Positions 1 to 11,100 of a stretch of 64,000 nt of DNA are shown piece by piece. Position numbers and translations under genes: made by a program. The stretch is from Flavobacterium sp. SM15. GTDB taxonomy: Bacteria > Bacteroidota > Bacteroidia > Flavobacteriales > Flavobacteriaceae. The notes below the pieces were generated by a model. That model did not search any database. It worked only from the letters and a program-made list of their open reading frames with translations, and had not been told where the DNA came from. Location: positions 415,487 through 479,486 of the forward strand of contig NZ_JAKLTO010000003.1 of the NCBI RefSeq assembly GCF_022012335.1. The letters run 5' to 3'. The number at the start of each line of letters is the position of its first letter. Within the stretch, counting starts at the first letter, position 1.

Positions 1-436
1 TATAATCAATTTTGATGTCTTTTTTGTAGGCTTCCGGCTTTAAAAACAAAGTGGCAAATTTCAGAGTTTTTACGTTTTTCGCCTCAAAAAGCTTATGAAG
101 TTCTTCTACTGTATTTCCTGTATCAACAATGTCCTCAATAATCACAACGGTTCTTCCGGTCAAATCCTGATTTAAACCGATGAGTTGTTTTACCTGATGA
201 GTCGTTTCCATCCCATCGTAAGAAGCCATTTTGATAAAACTAACCTCGCAAGGCTTTTTATAGTGCTTCATAAAATCGGAAACCACCATAAAGGCTCCAT
301 TTAAAACACCAATAAACACAGGAGTTTCATCCCCCATATCTTCTGCAACCTGTTTCGCCATTTTTGCAATTGCCCAGTCCAGTTCTGCCGCCGATATGAA
401 AGGCACAAAGTGTTTGTCGTGAAGTTGAATTTCCAT
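1..436 (-). CDS. hpt: Hypoxanthine phosphoribosyltransferase (3' end cut by window edge)
   Basis: Purine salvage enzyme that joins hypoxanthine or guanine to PRPP to give IMP or GMP in the cytoplasm. The frame opens with ATG at 436 (MEIQLHDKHFVPF) and stays open to base 1, giving 145 codons; family members are about 175-180 residues, so some 30 C-terminal codons are missing. The PRPP-binding loop VVIIEDIVDTGNT is at about residues 99-111, and the upstream stretch PVFIGVLNGAFMV is typical of the family. It is divergent from the HEAT-like gene at 556, with a TAnnTTTG box 22 bases upstream of the start. The purK and purE genes nearby fit a purine theme, but they are on the other strand. The family call is secure; guanine versus hypoxanthine preference cannot be read. 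Confidence 0.93.
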   Translation of the reverse strand, partial: MEIQLHDKHFVPFISAAELDWAIAKMAKQVAEDMGDETPVFIGVLNGAFMVVSDFMKHYKKPCEVSFIKMASYDGMETTHQVKQLIGLNQDLTGRTVVIIEDIVDTGNTVEELHKLFEAKNVKTLKFATLFLKPEAYKKDIKIDY

Positions 437-458
437 CGTTTACTTATAGAATAATTGG

Positions 459-466
459 CAAAGATA
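459..466 (-). promoter_or_regulatory. Putative -7 element for hpt
   Basis: On the minus strand the octamer TATCTTTG matches the Bacteroidota -7 consensus TAnnTTTG and ends 22 bases before the hpt ATG. No TTG is seen about 19 bases further upstream, so only the -7 half is supported. Confidence 0.5.
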
Positions 467-482
467 ATTATTTTTAGATATG

Positions 483-510
483 AGTTATGAATTATAGGTT
501 ATGAATTGTT
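483..510 (+). repeat. Heptamer repeat array (AGTTATG family), copy 1
   Basis: Four 7-bp units in tandem (AGTTATG, AATTATA, GGTTATG, AATTGTT) lie in the spacer between hpt and the next gene. The same degenerate heptamer recurs at 18023-18057, 23024-23053, 23401-23431 and 30097-30117. At the 23-kb locus two arrays bound a small gene as inverted repeats. Confidence 0.7.
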
Positions 511-555
511 AATCCGTCATTTTCATCTATTTTAGTACCTTCAAGAAAATCAAAA

Positions 556-1089
556 ATGAATTCCACATTCAGCGACCAATTAAGCACGATTAATGCCAGT
601 ACCGAAAACCGTAACCGGATGCGGGATTTTGTATTAAGCCATCCTGAAATTTTAAAAGAACTGATCGCTTTCGGAACCGATTTATCCAACAAAAACCACC
701 ACAAAGGCGTTTGGATTATTGAAATGCTGGCCGAGCATCAAACCGAATTACTGATTCCTTTCATTGATGTAATTTGTCATACGATTTCAAGTTACAAAAA
801 CGATTCAGCGATTCGAGGTATTTCCCGCGTGGCTTATTTTCTCGGCACTTCAAAAAACATAAAACTAACCGAATCACAGCACGAAAAACTGGTTGAAATC
901 TGTCTGGATTGGTTAATTCGGGATGAACGTGTTGCCTGCAAAGTATACGCGATGAAAACACTTCACTATTTTGGCAAAAAAGAACTTTGGATCATGAATG
1001 AATTAAGAGATATCGTGAGCCGTGATTATACCTGTCAATCTGCTGGATATAAAGCCGCTGCAAGGGAGATTCTCGGAAAAACGAAATAA
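556..1089 (+). CDS. Uncharacterised HEAT-like helical protein
   Basis: 177-residue cytoplasmic protein with no signal peptide or membrane segment. The sequence is almost all helical, with repeated amphipathic pairs (for example HHKGVWIIEMLAEH at about residues 48-61 and VACKVYAMKTLHYFG at about 126-140) that resemble HEAT/armadillo repeats. I do not recognise a catalytic motif. It lies 64 bp upstream of purK on the same strand, but purK has its own promoter-like box. Similar flavobacterial proteins may be labelled adenylosuccinate lyase in databases because of purine neighbours; nothing here supports lyase activity, as the protein is far shorter than PurB and lacks its signature. Function unknown; a scaffold or binding role is only inference. 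Confidence 0.75.
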   Translation: MNSTFSDQLSTINASTENRNRMRDFVLSHPEILKELIAFGTDLSNKNHHKGVWIIEMLAEHQTELLIPFIDVICHTISSYKNDSAIRGISRVAYFLGTSKNIKLTESQHEKLVEICLDWLIRDERVACKVYAMKTLHYFGKKELWIMNELRDIVSRDYTCQSAGYKAAAREILGKTK

Positions 1090-1122
1090 ACTTTCAGATT
1101 TTCAAATCCTCAAATAGTTACC

Positions 1123-1130
1123 TATCTTTG
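1123..1130 (+). promoter_or_regulatory. Putative -7 element for purK-purE
   Basis: TATCTTTG matches TAnnTTTG and ends 23 bases before the purK ATG at 1154. No clear TTG is present at the -33 position; the stretch there is T-rich. Confidence 0.55.
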
Positions 1131-1153
1131 CACTCAAACAACAACACACAAAA

Positions 1154-2314
1154 ATGAATTACTTTTCTTCCGATTTCAAATTAGGAATTCTGGGTGGAGG
1201 ACAATTAGGCAAAATGCTCCTTGCCGAAACCCGTAAATTTGACATTCAAACCTATGTTTTAGACCCAAGCAGCGAAGCTCCAAGTCAATTTGGCGCTACA
1301 AAATTCTTTCGTGGTAATTTAATGGATTTTGAAACCGTGTACCAGTTTGGAAAAATGGTCGATTTACTAACCATTGAAATCGAAAACGTAAATCTGGATG
1401 CTTTAGATGTTTTGGAAGAAGAGGGACTAAAAGTTTACCCCTCTCCAAAAACCTTGCGCTTAATTCAAAATAAAGGGCGTCAGAAGGATTTTTATGTAGA
1501 AAATAAAATCCCTACTTCAGCTCACCAGCGCTTTGTCGATATAAATGACTTAAAAAAATCATTAGAAAAAGACGAATTAGACTTTCCTTTTGTATGGAAA
1601 TGCGCCCAGTTCGGATACGACGGAAACGGGGTGAAAATTGTTCGTTCTACTATGGATTTAATCGATTTACCCGAAGTAGAATGCATCGCCGAGCAAATGG
1701 TTCCGTTTAAAAACGAATTGGCCGTTATTGTTTCGCGAAGTGTTTCGGGTGAAGTTAAAACCTATCCGGTGGTAGAAATGGAATTTCATCCGGAAGCCAA
1801 TCAGGTAGAATATGTAATTTGCCCTGCTCGTATCGATGAAAAAGTAGCAGATAAAGCGCAAAAAGTAGCTTTAAAAGTTTCGGAAGCGTTTAACCATATT
1901 GGTCTTTTAGCTGTAGAAATGTTCCAAACCGAAAACGATGACATTTTGGTAAACGAAGTTGCTCCTCGCCCACACAACTCAGGACATTACAGCATTGAAG
2001 CAAGTTATACTTCTCAATTTGAACAACATATCCGTTCCATTTTAAACTTACCACTTGGAAGCACCGAAAGTAAAGTTGCCGGAATTATGGTAAATTTGGT
2101 AGGCGCTGAAGGTTTTTCCGGTCCGGTTATCTACGAAAACATTGAAAAAATCATGGCTATTGATGGGGTAACACCACACATCTACGGAAAACGCGAGACC
2201 CGACCATTTAGAAAAATGGGACATGTAACCATCGTTAATCAAAACATGAACGAAGCCCGAAGAATTGCCGAAGAAGTAAAAAACAGTATAAGAGTAATCA
2301 GTAATCCGATTTAA
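1154..2314 (+). CDS. purK: 5-(carboxyamino)imidazole ribonucleotide synthase
   Basis: ATP-grasp enzyme of de novo purine synthesis that carboxylates AIR to N5-CAIR with ATP and bicarbonate. The 386 residues are normal for PurK. The N-terminal Rossmann-like part begins with KLGILGGGQLGKML (residues about 9-22). The central ATP-grasp region contains FPFVWKCAQFGYDGNGV (about 144-160) and the metal-binding stretch NEVAPRPHNSGHYSIEA (about 266-282), a strong PurK signature. It is followed after 15 bp by purE, whose product converts N5-CAIR to CAIR, so the two form one operon closed by a hairpin at 2821. Confidence 0.97.
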   Translation: MNYFSSDFKLGILGGGQLGKMLLAETRKFDIQTYVLDPSSEAPSQFGATKFFRGNLMDFETVYQFGKMVDLLTIEIENVNLDALDVLEEEGLKVYPSPKTLRLIQNKGRQKDFYVENKIPTSAHQRFVDINDLKKSLEKDELDFPFVWKCAQFGYDGNGVKIVRSTMDLIDLPEVECIAEQMVPFKNELAVIVSRSVSGEVKTYPVVEMEFHPEANQVEYVICPARIDEKVADKAQKVALKVSEAFNHIGLLAVEMFQTENDDILVNEVAPRPHNSGHYSIEASYTSQFEQHIRSILNLPLGSTESKVAGIMVNLVGAEGFSGPVIYENIEKIMAIDGVTPHIYGKRETRPFRKMGHVTIVNQNMNEARRIAEEVKNSIRVISNPI

Positions 2315-2329
2315 AAAAACCTTACAATA

Positions 2330-2815
2330 ATGAGTAAAGTAGCCATCGTAATGGGAAGCATCTCCGATATGCCGGTAATGCAGGAAGCCATAGACATCTT
2401 AAAAAGCTTTGATATTGAAACCGAAGTGGATATCGTATCCGCACATCGCACCCCGGAAAAATTAGTTGATTTCAGCAAAAACGCTCACCACAGAGGCATC
2501 AGTGTAATTATTGCCGGTGCCGGTGGCGCTGCACATCTTCCGGGAATGGTAGCTTCGATGAGCCCACTTCCGGTAATTGGCGTTCCGGTAAAATCAAGTA
2601 ATTCCATTGATGGCTGGGACAGTGTTTTATCCATTTTACAAATGCCTGGTGGAGTACCCGTGGCAACCGTGGCTTTAAACGGAGCTAAAAATGCAGGAAT
2701 CTTGGCAGCACAAATTATCGCAAGCCACGACACTTTGGTTTTGGATAAAATTATTACGTACAAAGAAGGATTGAAACAAGCTGTGCTTACCGCGGCAGAA
2801 AACCTTAAGAAATAA
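2330..2815 (+). CDS. purE: N5-carboxyaminoimidazole ribonucleotide mutase
   Basis: 161-residue class I PurE, which moves the carboxyl group of N5-CAIR to C4 to make CAIR. The start MSKVAIVMGSISDMPVMQ carries the GS(x)SD phosphate/nucleotide site, followed by SAHRTPEKLVDF with the catalytic-site histidine (about residues 38-49) and the glycine-rich IIAGAGGAAHLPGMVAS (about 60-76). Length and motifs match bacterial PurE. It is 15 bp downstream of purK in the same operon. Confidence 0.97.
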   Translation: MSKVAIVMGSISDMPVMQEAIDILKSFDIETEVDIVSAHRTPEKLVDFSKNAHHRGISVIIAGAGGAAHLPGMVASMSPLPVIGVPVKSSNSIDGWDSVLSILQMPGGVPVATVALNGAKNAGILAAQIIASHDTLVLDKIITYKEGLKQAVLTAAENLKK

Positions 2816-2820
2816 AAAGT

Positions 2821-2850
2821 GAAAAAGCGCTTTGTGGCTAGCGCTTTTTC
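2821..2850 (+). terminator. Stem-loop terminator after purE
   Basis: Perfect 10-bp inverted repeat GAAAAAGCGC / GCGCTTTTTC with a 10-nt loop, starting 5 bp after the purE stop. The T-run is inside the 3' arm. Confidence 0.8.
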
Positions 2851-2989
2851 GGGGTCCACAAAACTAATGGGTTATATTAGTTGCTGTGTTTCTTAAATAT
2901 TGTTTGGGCCAAAAAGGCGTGTAAAAAATTCAAAATCATGAATTTACTCGTCAAAAATATACTTTTTAACGACAAACTGCAAATAAAAA

Positions 2990-5017
2990 ATGAACATTTT
3001 AACACATAAATTCAGCACCAAACACGATACCGCCCCTTTTTCCCTTATAAAAATTGAGGATTATGTTCCGTCAATAAAAGAAGGAATTGCTCTAACAAAA
3101 GGAGAAATTGACGCAATTGTTACCAATCCTGAAGCTCCGACTTTCAGCAATACCATAGAAGCGTTAGAATTTTCAGGACAAACTCTAGACCGAATTACCA
3201 GCATTTTTTTCAACTTAAACTCCGCAGAAACCAGCGACCAAATGCAGAAAATCGCTCAGGAAGTTTCTCCGTTACTGACTGAATTAAGCAACGACATTAC
3301 CTTAAATTCAGATTTATTCCAACGCATTAAAACTGTTTACCAACAAAAAGACACGCTAAACTTAACTACAGAACAGGCGACTCTTTTGGATAAAAAATAC
3401 AAAAGTTTTTCAAGAAATGGTGCTTTATTGGACGAAGACAAAAAAAGCCGTTTGCGTGAAATAGATACCGAATTGGCTAAACTAAAACTAACTTTCGGAG
3501 AAAATGTTTTAGCAGAAACCAACGCCTATCAGTTACACATCACTAAAGAAGAAGATTTAAAAGGATTGCCGGAAGGTGCTGTTGAAGCCGCTCATGCTAC
3601 CGCAAAAAGCCACAATAAAGAAGGCTGGGTTTTCACTTTAGACATCCCTAGCTATCAACCTTTTGTAACCTATGCAGAAAATCGGGAATTGCGCAAAGAA
3701 TTAGTTATCGCCTACGGAAAAAAAGCATTCCAAGACAATGAATTTGATAACCAGCAAAATGTACTTAAAATTGCTAATCTGCGTCATGAAAGAGCTATTT
3801 TGTTAGGTTATAAAACCCATGCTGATTTTGTATTAGAGGAACGTATGGCGCAAAATCCAGAAAAAGTAAAATCGTTTTTGAACGACTTATTAGTAAAAGC
3901 CAAACCGGCTGCCGAAAGAGAATTTAAACAACTTACCCAATTTGCCAAGCAGCTTGATACGATTGAACAGCTTGAAAAATGGGACGGCGCCTATTATTCG
4001 GAAAAATTGCGTCAGGAGTTATTCAATTTAGATGATGAGATGCTCAAGCCTTACTTCAAATTAGAAAATGTACAAAACGGTGCTTTCGAAGTAGCCAAAA
4101 AACTCTTCGGATTAACCTTTACAGAAGTATTTGATATCGACAAATACCACCAAGATGTACACACTTTTGAAGTAAGTGATGAAAAAGGAGGATTGGTAGC
4201 CATTTTCTATTCGGATTTCTTCCCGAGAAAAGGAAAACGCAACGGCGCTTGGATGACTTCGTTCAAGCCACAATATACCAAAGACGGTAAAAATGAACGC
4301 CCTCATGTCTCCATCGTTTGTAATTTCACCAAACCGACTCAAACCAAGCCTTCTCTATTAACTTTCAACGAAGTAACCACTTTATTTCACGAATTCGGCC
4401 ACGCTTTGCACGGGATGCTTGCCAATACCACCTATCCGAGTTTATCAGGAACTTCCGTATATTGGGATTTTGTAGAATTACCAAGTCAAGTGATGGAGAA
4501 CTGGTGCTACGAGCCGGAAGCTTTGGCTTTGTTTGCCCATCATTACCAAACCGGAGAAATCATTCCTCAGCAATATGTTGATAAAATTAAGGAAAGCGCA
4601 AGTTTTTTAGAAGGAATGGCTACTCTTCGACAATTAAGTTTTGGTCTTTTAGATATGGATTTCCACAGTAATAATCCTTCTGAAATTAAAGACGTAAAGG
4701 TCTTTGAAAAAAAATCGATGGAAAACACAGCATTGTACCCTGATATTGCCGAAAACTGTATGAGTGTTTCGTTTTCACATATATTTCAAGGAGGGTATTC
4801 ATCCGGATATTACAGTTATAAATGGGCAGAAGTTTTGGATGCAGACGCTTTTGAGTTCTTTAAAGAGAATGGAATTTTCAACCGTGAAATTGCCGAAAAA
4901 TTCAAAAACAATGTTCTTTCTCAAGGGGGAACTGATCAACCAATGACCTTGTATAAAAAATTTCGAGGACAGGAACCTCAACCTGAAGCACTCTTAAGAA
5001 GAGCAGGCTTAATTTAA
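2990..5017 (+). CDS. M3-family zinc oligopeptidase (peptidyl-dipeptidase Dcp-like)
   Basis: 675-residue metallopeptidase of the M3 (thimet/Dcp) family, which trims short peptides. The zinc site LFHEFGHALHG has H467, E468 and H471, and the downstream region SGTSVYWDFVELPSQVMENW supplies the third ligand region typical of M3. The C-terminal SFSHIFQGGYSSGYYSYKWAEV carries the substrate-binding His/Tyr cluster of the family. There is no signal peptide, so a cytoplasmic enzyme is expected. It stands alone, 174 bp after purE, with its own terminator at 5035. Whether it is Dcp or oligopeptidase A cannot be settled from motifs; Dcp is slightly favoured by length. Confidence 0.93.
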   Translation: MNILTHKFSTKHDTAPFSLIKIEDYVPSIKEGIALTKGEIDAIVTNPEAPTFSNTIEALEFSGQTLDRITSIFFNLNSAETSDQMQKIAQEVSPLLTELSNDITLNSDLFQRIKTVYQQKDTLNLTTEQATLLDKKYKSFSRNGALLDEDKKSRLREIDTELAKLKLTFGENVLAETNAYQLHITKEEDLKGLPEGAVEAAHATAKSHNKEGWVFTLDIPSYQPFVTYAENRELRKELVIAYGKKAFQDNEFDNQQNVLKIANLRHERAILLGYKTHADFVLEERMAQNPEKVKSFLNDLLVKAKPAAEREFKQLTQFAKQLDTIEQLEKWDGAYYSEKLRQELFNLDDEMLKPYFKLENVQNGAFEVAKKLFGLTFTEVFDIDKYHQDVHTFEVSDEKGGLVAIFYSDFFPRKGKRNGAWMTSFKPQYTKDGKNERPHVSIVCNFTKPTQTKPSLLTFNEVTTLFHEFGHALHGMLANTTYPSLSGTSVYWDFVELPSQVMENWCYEPEALALFAHHYQTGEIIPQQYVDKIKESASFLEGMATLRQLSFGLLDMDFHSNNPSEIKDVKVFEKKSMENTALYPDIAENCMSVSFSHIFQGGYSSGYYSYKWAEVLDADAFEFFKENGIFNREIAEKFKNNVLSQGGTDQPMTLYKKFRGQEPQPEALLRRAGLI

Positions 5018-5034
5018 AATACTCCATAAAAAAC

Positions 5035-5067
5035 AAAAACCGAAACTAAAATAGTTTCGGTTTTTTT
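5035..5067 (+). terminator. Terminator of the M3 peptidase gene
   Basis: 12-bp perfect stem AAAAACCGAAAC / GTTTCGGTTTTT with a 7-nt loop, continuing into more T residues. Confidence 0.9.
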
Positions 5068-5076
5068 ATGCATAAA

Positions 5077-5100
5077 AAAACCACCCTTTCGGGTGGTTTT
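5077..5100 (-). terminator. Terminator of the giant adhesin gene
   Basis: Read on the minus strand: AAAACCACCC, a GAAA tetraloop, GGGTGGTTTT, then more T. It sits 19 bp beyond the adhesin stop and back to back with the M3 terminator. Confidence 0.9.
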
Positions 5101-5118
5101 AAAATCAAAAACTATTAA

Positions 5119-8100
5119 TTATTTCTTGATTACTTTGATTGTTTTTACTGCATTTTCCAACGTCACCTTAACTAAATAAGTTCCGCCAGCCAATCCAGAC
5201 ATATCAAGACTTGTTCTTGTTTGGTTTACTGATTTCACAGCCACTTGTTGACCAAGCGCATTGTAAACCTCAACATTTGAAATATTCAATGAATATTCAA
5301 TGTTTAACACATCAGTAACCGGGTTTGGATAGAATTTGAATGAATTCATAGCAAAGTCGTTCATTCCTAAAGTAACCGTTACGGTAACTGCAAGCGTTGA
5401 AGTACTTGTACATCCTCCAACTGTTTGTGTTGCATAATAAATTGCACCATCTACCAATTGAGTACCTGCTGCAATTGGATTGATTCCTGCTAAAGCATCA
5501 GCATCAGAATTATACCAAATGATGTTAGATCCTGTTGCCACAAGGTCTTCAATAGTAGCATCTGCCGGATCTGCCACAGAAATCACCTGAGTAGCCGCTC
5601 CTGTTGGTGCAGAAGGCGCTGTCGGAGCAGCATTGATAGTTTCACTAGTTGCAGAAGAAATACATCCAGTTGCTGTATCACGTACCGTTACACTGTAAGT
5701 ACCAGAGGTAAGACCTGCAAATGTTGTAGACGCCTGATAAGTAACCCCGTCAATACTATATTCCAATGATGCTCCCACTGGAGTAGACACCTGAATTGTA
5801 CCAGTAGACACCGAACAAGTTGGTTGTGTAACCGATGAACTTGGTGCCGTTGGAGCTGCTGGAATTGCATTAACAGTTACCGAAGCAGCCGAAGAAACAC
5901 ATCCTGTAGCTGTATCACGAACCGTTACACTATAACTACCTGGAACTAATCCTGCAAATGTAGTTGATGCTTGGTATGTTGCTCCATCAATACTGTATTC
6001 TAAAGTTGCACCTACTGGAGAAGATACTTGAATAGTTCCTGTTGGAACCGAGCACGTTGGTTGAACTGTAACACTTGCACTTGGTACAACTGGAGCCGCA
6101 GGAATTGCATTAACCGTTACCGAAGCAGCCGAAGAAACACATCCTGTAGCTGTATCACGAACCGTTACACTATAACTACCTGGAACTAATCCTGCAAATG
6201 TAGTTGATGCTTGGTATGTTGCTCCATCAATACTGTATTCTAAAGTAGCACCTACTGGCGCTGACACCTCAATTGTTCCAGTTGAAACTAAACAAGTTGG
6301 CTGAACTGTAGTACTTGCGGTTGGAGCAGCCGGAGCAGCCGGAATTGCATTAACCGTTACCGAAGTAGCCGAAGAAACACATCCTGTAGCTGTATCGCGA
6401 ACCGTCACACTGTAAGTATTTGGAGTTAGTCCTGTGAATGCAGTAGATGACTGATAAGTTACACCATCAACACTGTATTCTAAAGTTGCACCTACCGGAG
6501 CAGAAACTACAATTGTACCTGTAGGAACTGAACATGTCGGTTGTGAAGTAACACTTGCTGTTGGAGCAGTTGGAGCTGCAGGGATCGCGTTCACCGTTAC
6601 CGAAGTAGCCGAAGAAACACATCCTGTTGCTGTATCACGTACCGTTACACTGTAAGTATTAGGAGTCAATCCTGAAAATGTAGTTGATGACTGATAAGTT
6701 ACACCATCAACACTGTATTCTAAAGTTGCACCTGTTGGAGCAGAAACTACAATTGTACCAGTAGGAACCGAACATGTTGGCTGAACTGTTGTACTAGCCG
6801 TAGCAGCAGCAGTTTGATTAATTGTAATAGTTCCAGTTGCAATTGCAGAACCACAACCTACCGGAGTAACAGTATAATTGAAAGTTCCTAATACAGATGG
6901 AGTCCCAGAGATTGTAAAGGTTCCTGCTAAATAGCTTCCTGTTACACCAGTTGGTAAACCTGAAACTGAAGCACTAGTTGCATTAGATAAAGCATAAGTA
7001 ATAGCTGAAATTGAATTACCATTACATAATACCTGAGCATCAGTACCAACAGATGAACTTAAAGCAATTGCTCTATTTCCATTAACCGTTACTGAAACTG
7101 GTGTAGTTCGAGTACATGCAGCTGCAGAGGTAGCTGTTACATTATATGAAGCTACACCAACAGTACTTGATTTAAAATAAACTGTATTTGCATTTGTCCC
7201 TGTATAAGGTACAGTTCCAGAAGCATCAGTATACAAATCTGTAGTCGGTGACCATGTTATTGAATTTGGAGTAACACTTGACCAATCAAAAGTAGTGTTT
7301 AATCTCTTTAAACTTAAAGTTCCAGCCGGATTAGATGCCACATAAGCATTAGAACTTGGGAAGGTAGTAGATGTTACTGACGTTACCGTTTTATTGTCTG
7401 CTGTTGCAGTATAATAAGTACTTGAATTATTCGTAGAATCAGCTCCAGTACTTCTAACATCTAAAATAATGTTTGAAATTCCATCCCACGCATATGGAGT
7501 ATTAAACGTTATAGTATTAACTCCCAATTGTTGAGTATAGGTAGCAGCTGCAAACACTTCAGACAGACCAGTTGTTACGTAACCAGTTAAAGTACTCAAA
7601 GCTGTATTACCCATATAAACTCTATAATCCGAAACACTCGTTGCAGAACCAATTGTCGTAATATTAAACTTAATACCATTGATATTTCCTGCTTGCACTC
7701 CTGCCGCATTTAATTCAGCAGCTGTAAACACCATTTGCATCCAATAATGCTCATACCTGTTATTAAAAGCAGTTGGTTCTATTCCATTTTGAGTTGTTAC
7801 CGTTGTATCTGAACCTATCGTAGTAGAACCTGAAGGCACAGTTGCAGTCAAGGTTTGAACGACTCCTTCACAAACAGAAGCAGAAGCAGGAGAAATAGTA
7901 AGAACAGATGGCAGCGGATTCACCGTTACGTTAACAGTTGCAGAAGTAGTACACAAACTACCGGAACTTTGCGAAGCTGTCAAGGTATAGGTTGTTGTTG
8001 AACCTGGATTAAAAACCCATCCTGAAACAGAATCTCCAGTTACATTTGTTGCTGGCGACCATACATAAGTATCATAATCAGCACCTCCAGCTGTTAAAGT

Positions 8101-11100
8101 CACTGCAGAAGAGCTCGCTCCGTTACAAATAGAGACAGAAGAGGCACTTAACGTTAATGCAGGTGGTGTAGTAACCGTAGCTGCAACAGCAACTCTTGGA
8201 GATGAACATATAATCTGACCGTTAATTGTAAATCTAGGTCGCACACTTGTAGTCGATGAAACAGAAGTTTCCGCAAGCATTTGAGCAGGCGTAAAACTAT
8301 CTCTCTGTCTGTAAGCCGATGAAACAAACCCAACATTATCAACTTTCATTGTAGTGGATGTAGAAGTTGTTGCTGAAGGCACAGAACTCCATGCGATACT
8401 AACAACAATATTTGAAGTTCCATCCCAAGTAAATGAAGAAGAAGAACCTGTACCTGTTCCAAATACAAGTGTATTCAAACTCCCTGCAACCGGTACAAAA
8501 GAATCATTAGCTCCTGGCCCAGCATAAACTTGGGTAAGACCTGTACTGATAAATGTTGTAGTTGGCGCAGTTACATTTGCTGTGTGACCAATACTTACAT
8601 TAAACCCTTGGTAGGTTTGCCCTGAATTTGTTGGTTCAAATCCTAAACTTGTTAAGTTTCCAGCAGAAAAACCTGCTGCTATCAGTTCAGATGCTTTGAT
8701 AATGTATTGTGTTTTAGCACCTCCCCAAGCACCTGGAAAAATACTTTCTCCTGCAGTATTGCTGTTTGTCAATCCATTTCCTAAAGAAGAAATGCCAGCG
8801 CTATAGCTTTCAGCAGCAGCATAATAAGTTGTATTACCACTGATTGAAGGTGTTACAAATGATGTCCCTGTTCCTAATGCAGTTCCTCCATTAGCTAAAG
8901 CATACCATTTCACAGTTGTTCCTCCGCTTCCGGTAGCTGCTAAATTCACAGTTCCCGTTCCGCAACGTGTTCCTGGAGTAGTTGATAAAACTGTATTTGT
9001 AAATGTAATTTGTACAGGAGTTGATGTGGTTGATGCAGGACCTGTTGTACATGTTACCACACATTGGTAATAAGTAACATCTGATGGTGTTGCAGTATAA
9101 GTACTATTTGTAGCCAAAGCTATATTACTGTATGTTACCCCATCTGTAGAACTTTGCCACTGATAAGTAACACCTGATCCAGTAGTTGTGTTTTGTAAAC
9201 TTAAATTTACTGATCCTCCTAAACAGATTGTAGTTGCAGAAGACACTGTGTTACCAGGGCTAGGTGTTCCTGAACAAGCATTGGATACAGCATAAGCTAA
9301 GTAACCCGTATAACCTGCTCCCGCAGTAGCAGTATTAGTAGTAGTTGTATTTGGTGTTCCGGCAGCAAAAGTAGCTGTTGAACCTAATATTGCACTATAT
9401 ACTCCAGCTGCACTTGGCGCCTGTACCGGAATATTTGTAGCTCCGATTCCAGAATCCCCTAATCGCACATTGATATTAGTGATTGTACCGCTCATTAATG
9501 GTGCTTCCCATCTTTTTGATGATAATGAAAGAATAGAAGCATCTGTTGTACCTGTATTAGTGTCAAAAGCTTCCGCCTTCATAATTGACACAGCGGTAGT
9601 AGCTGGTGCTAAAGAAACTGGGTTAAAAGCCGTTTTACCTACCGGGTATAAAATATAGTTTGAATTTGCATTCCCTGAAGCAATCGTTCTGGCAAATGGA
9701 CCATTGATATAGGATGTTGCAGAACCTCCAGCTAATGTTCCTGCTGCAGAAGCGGTACCCAAAGAAAGTAAGTTCGCGGTACTTGTTGTAAAGTTTCCTG
9801 CCGTTAAGGTAAGTGTCCCAGAAACTTCAAGCGACCCACCAGCTAATGTTACCCCATTTGTATTGTTTAAAGTTACATTAGTAGCAGTTCTTGATGGCGG
9901 AATTTCGTTTGTTGTGGTATAAGCTGCCGATTGTGCATACAATAAATTGAAAGCTCCAGTCCCTAAATTCCATGTAGGTGCCGATACCAAAACTCCTCCC
10001 GGATCTGTACTTCCTGTAGAACCAACCTGAATTGTAGCAGCTAATGCTGCGCCAGTTCCAAAAGTTAATCTATCACTTCCGACAATATTCCCTGTAAATA
10101 AATTTGCACGTAAAAGTGTTATAGGTCCAGGTTGTGAAATTGTTAAACCACTTGTATTATTTAATGACACCGTGTTTAAAGCAGGATTTACTGTACCTGT
10201 ACCACCCCATGTTTGAGGCATAGCTGTAACCGGGAAAAAATATAAAGTACTTGCTGTTGCACTGTTTGGACCGGCAATTGTACCGTTATTGGTAAATGTT
10301 GCTCCTCTTTGAACATAAAGTCCAGCGGATAGAGACACATCAAAAGTACTTCCGGCAGCAATCACAGTATTACCACCAACGATTACAGTACCTGTTCCTG
10401 AAAATGGCTGATATCTTCCTGCAAGAACATTTACATTTCCAAGAATATTCAATGTTCCTGAAGATACCGTTCTAAATTGACCCGAACCAGTTGTAACTGA
10501 TAAATTTCCTTTTACAATTCCCGTTGTAACAGTTGTAAAAAACGGATAACTCCCTGTTAAACCAGGACAATTGAAAACTAAATTTCCAAAAGATTGATTA
10601 TTATTTGTTGGAGCAGTTGTAGAAGTTGTTAAACCACTAACTGTTAAAGTAGCATTTGTAGCCCAAGTTGCTAATGGAATGTTCGGTGCTCCAGTAGTCG
10701 CTCCGGAAACATTATAAGCACTTCCGTCTAAAAATGATAATGTGGCAACAGAACCTGTTACCCCGCTTGAACCTGCAAAAGTGTTATTGATAATTCCCGT
10801 AGCCGTCACAGTTACCAAAGTAGCCGTACCTCCTGTAGAATTAAAAGTATTACCAGAGGCACCTCCAATGTTCAATGTACCTGCAATTAAACCAACATTT
10901 CCTGTACCAGAAAAAGCAAATGCAACTGCATTAGCTGCATTGGTCAAATTCAAAGTACTTCCGGCTGCTACCACAAAATCATCTCCAAGCGCTCCGCTGA
11001 TAGTGATTGTTCTGGTAGTTGCAATATTAGATTGTAATGTTAAATTCGTATTACTGTTAACAATTAACTGACCAATAGTAAAACTAGCTAAATCAACATT

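Noticed and set aside
556..1089. Adenylosuccinate lyase assignment for the HEAT-like gene
   Set aside because: The protein is less than half the length of PurB and lacks its signature motif; proximity to purK is not evidence of activity.
10742..11071. 109-codon plus-strand frame within the giant adhesin
   Set aside because: Antisense to a low-complexity Thr/Gly/Val-rich coding region, which creates long open shadow frames; no start signal or independent features.
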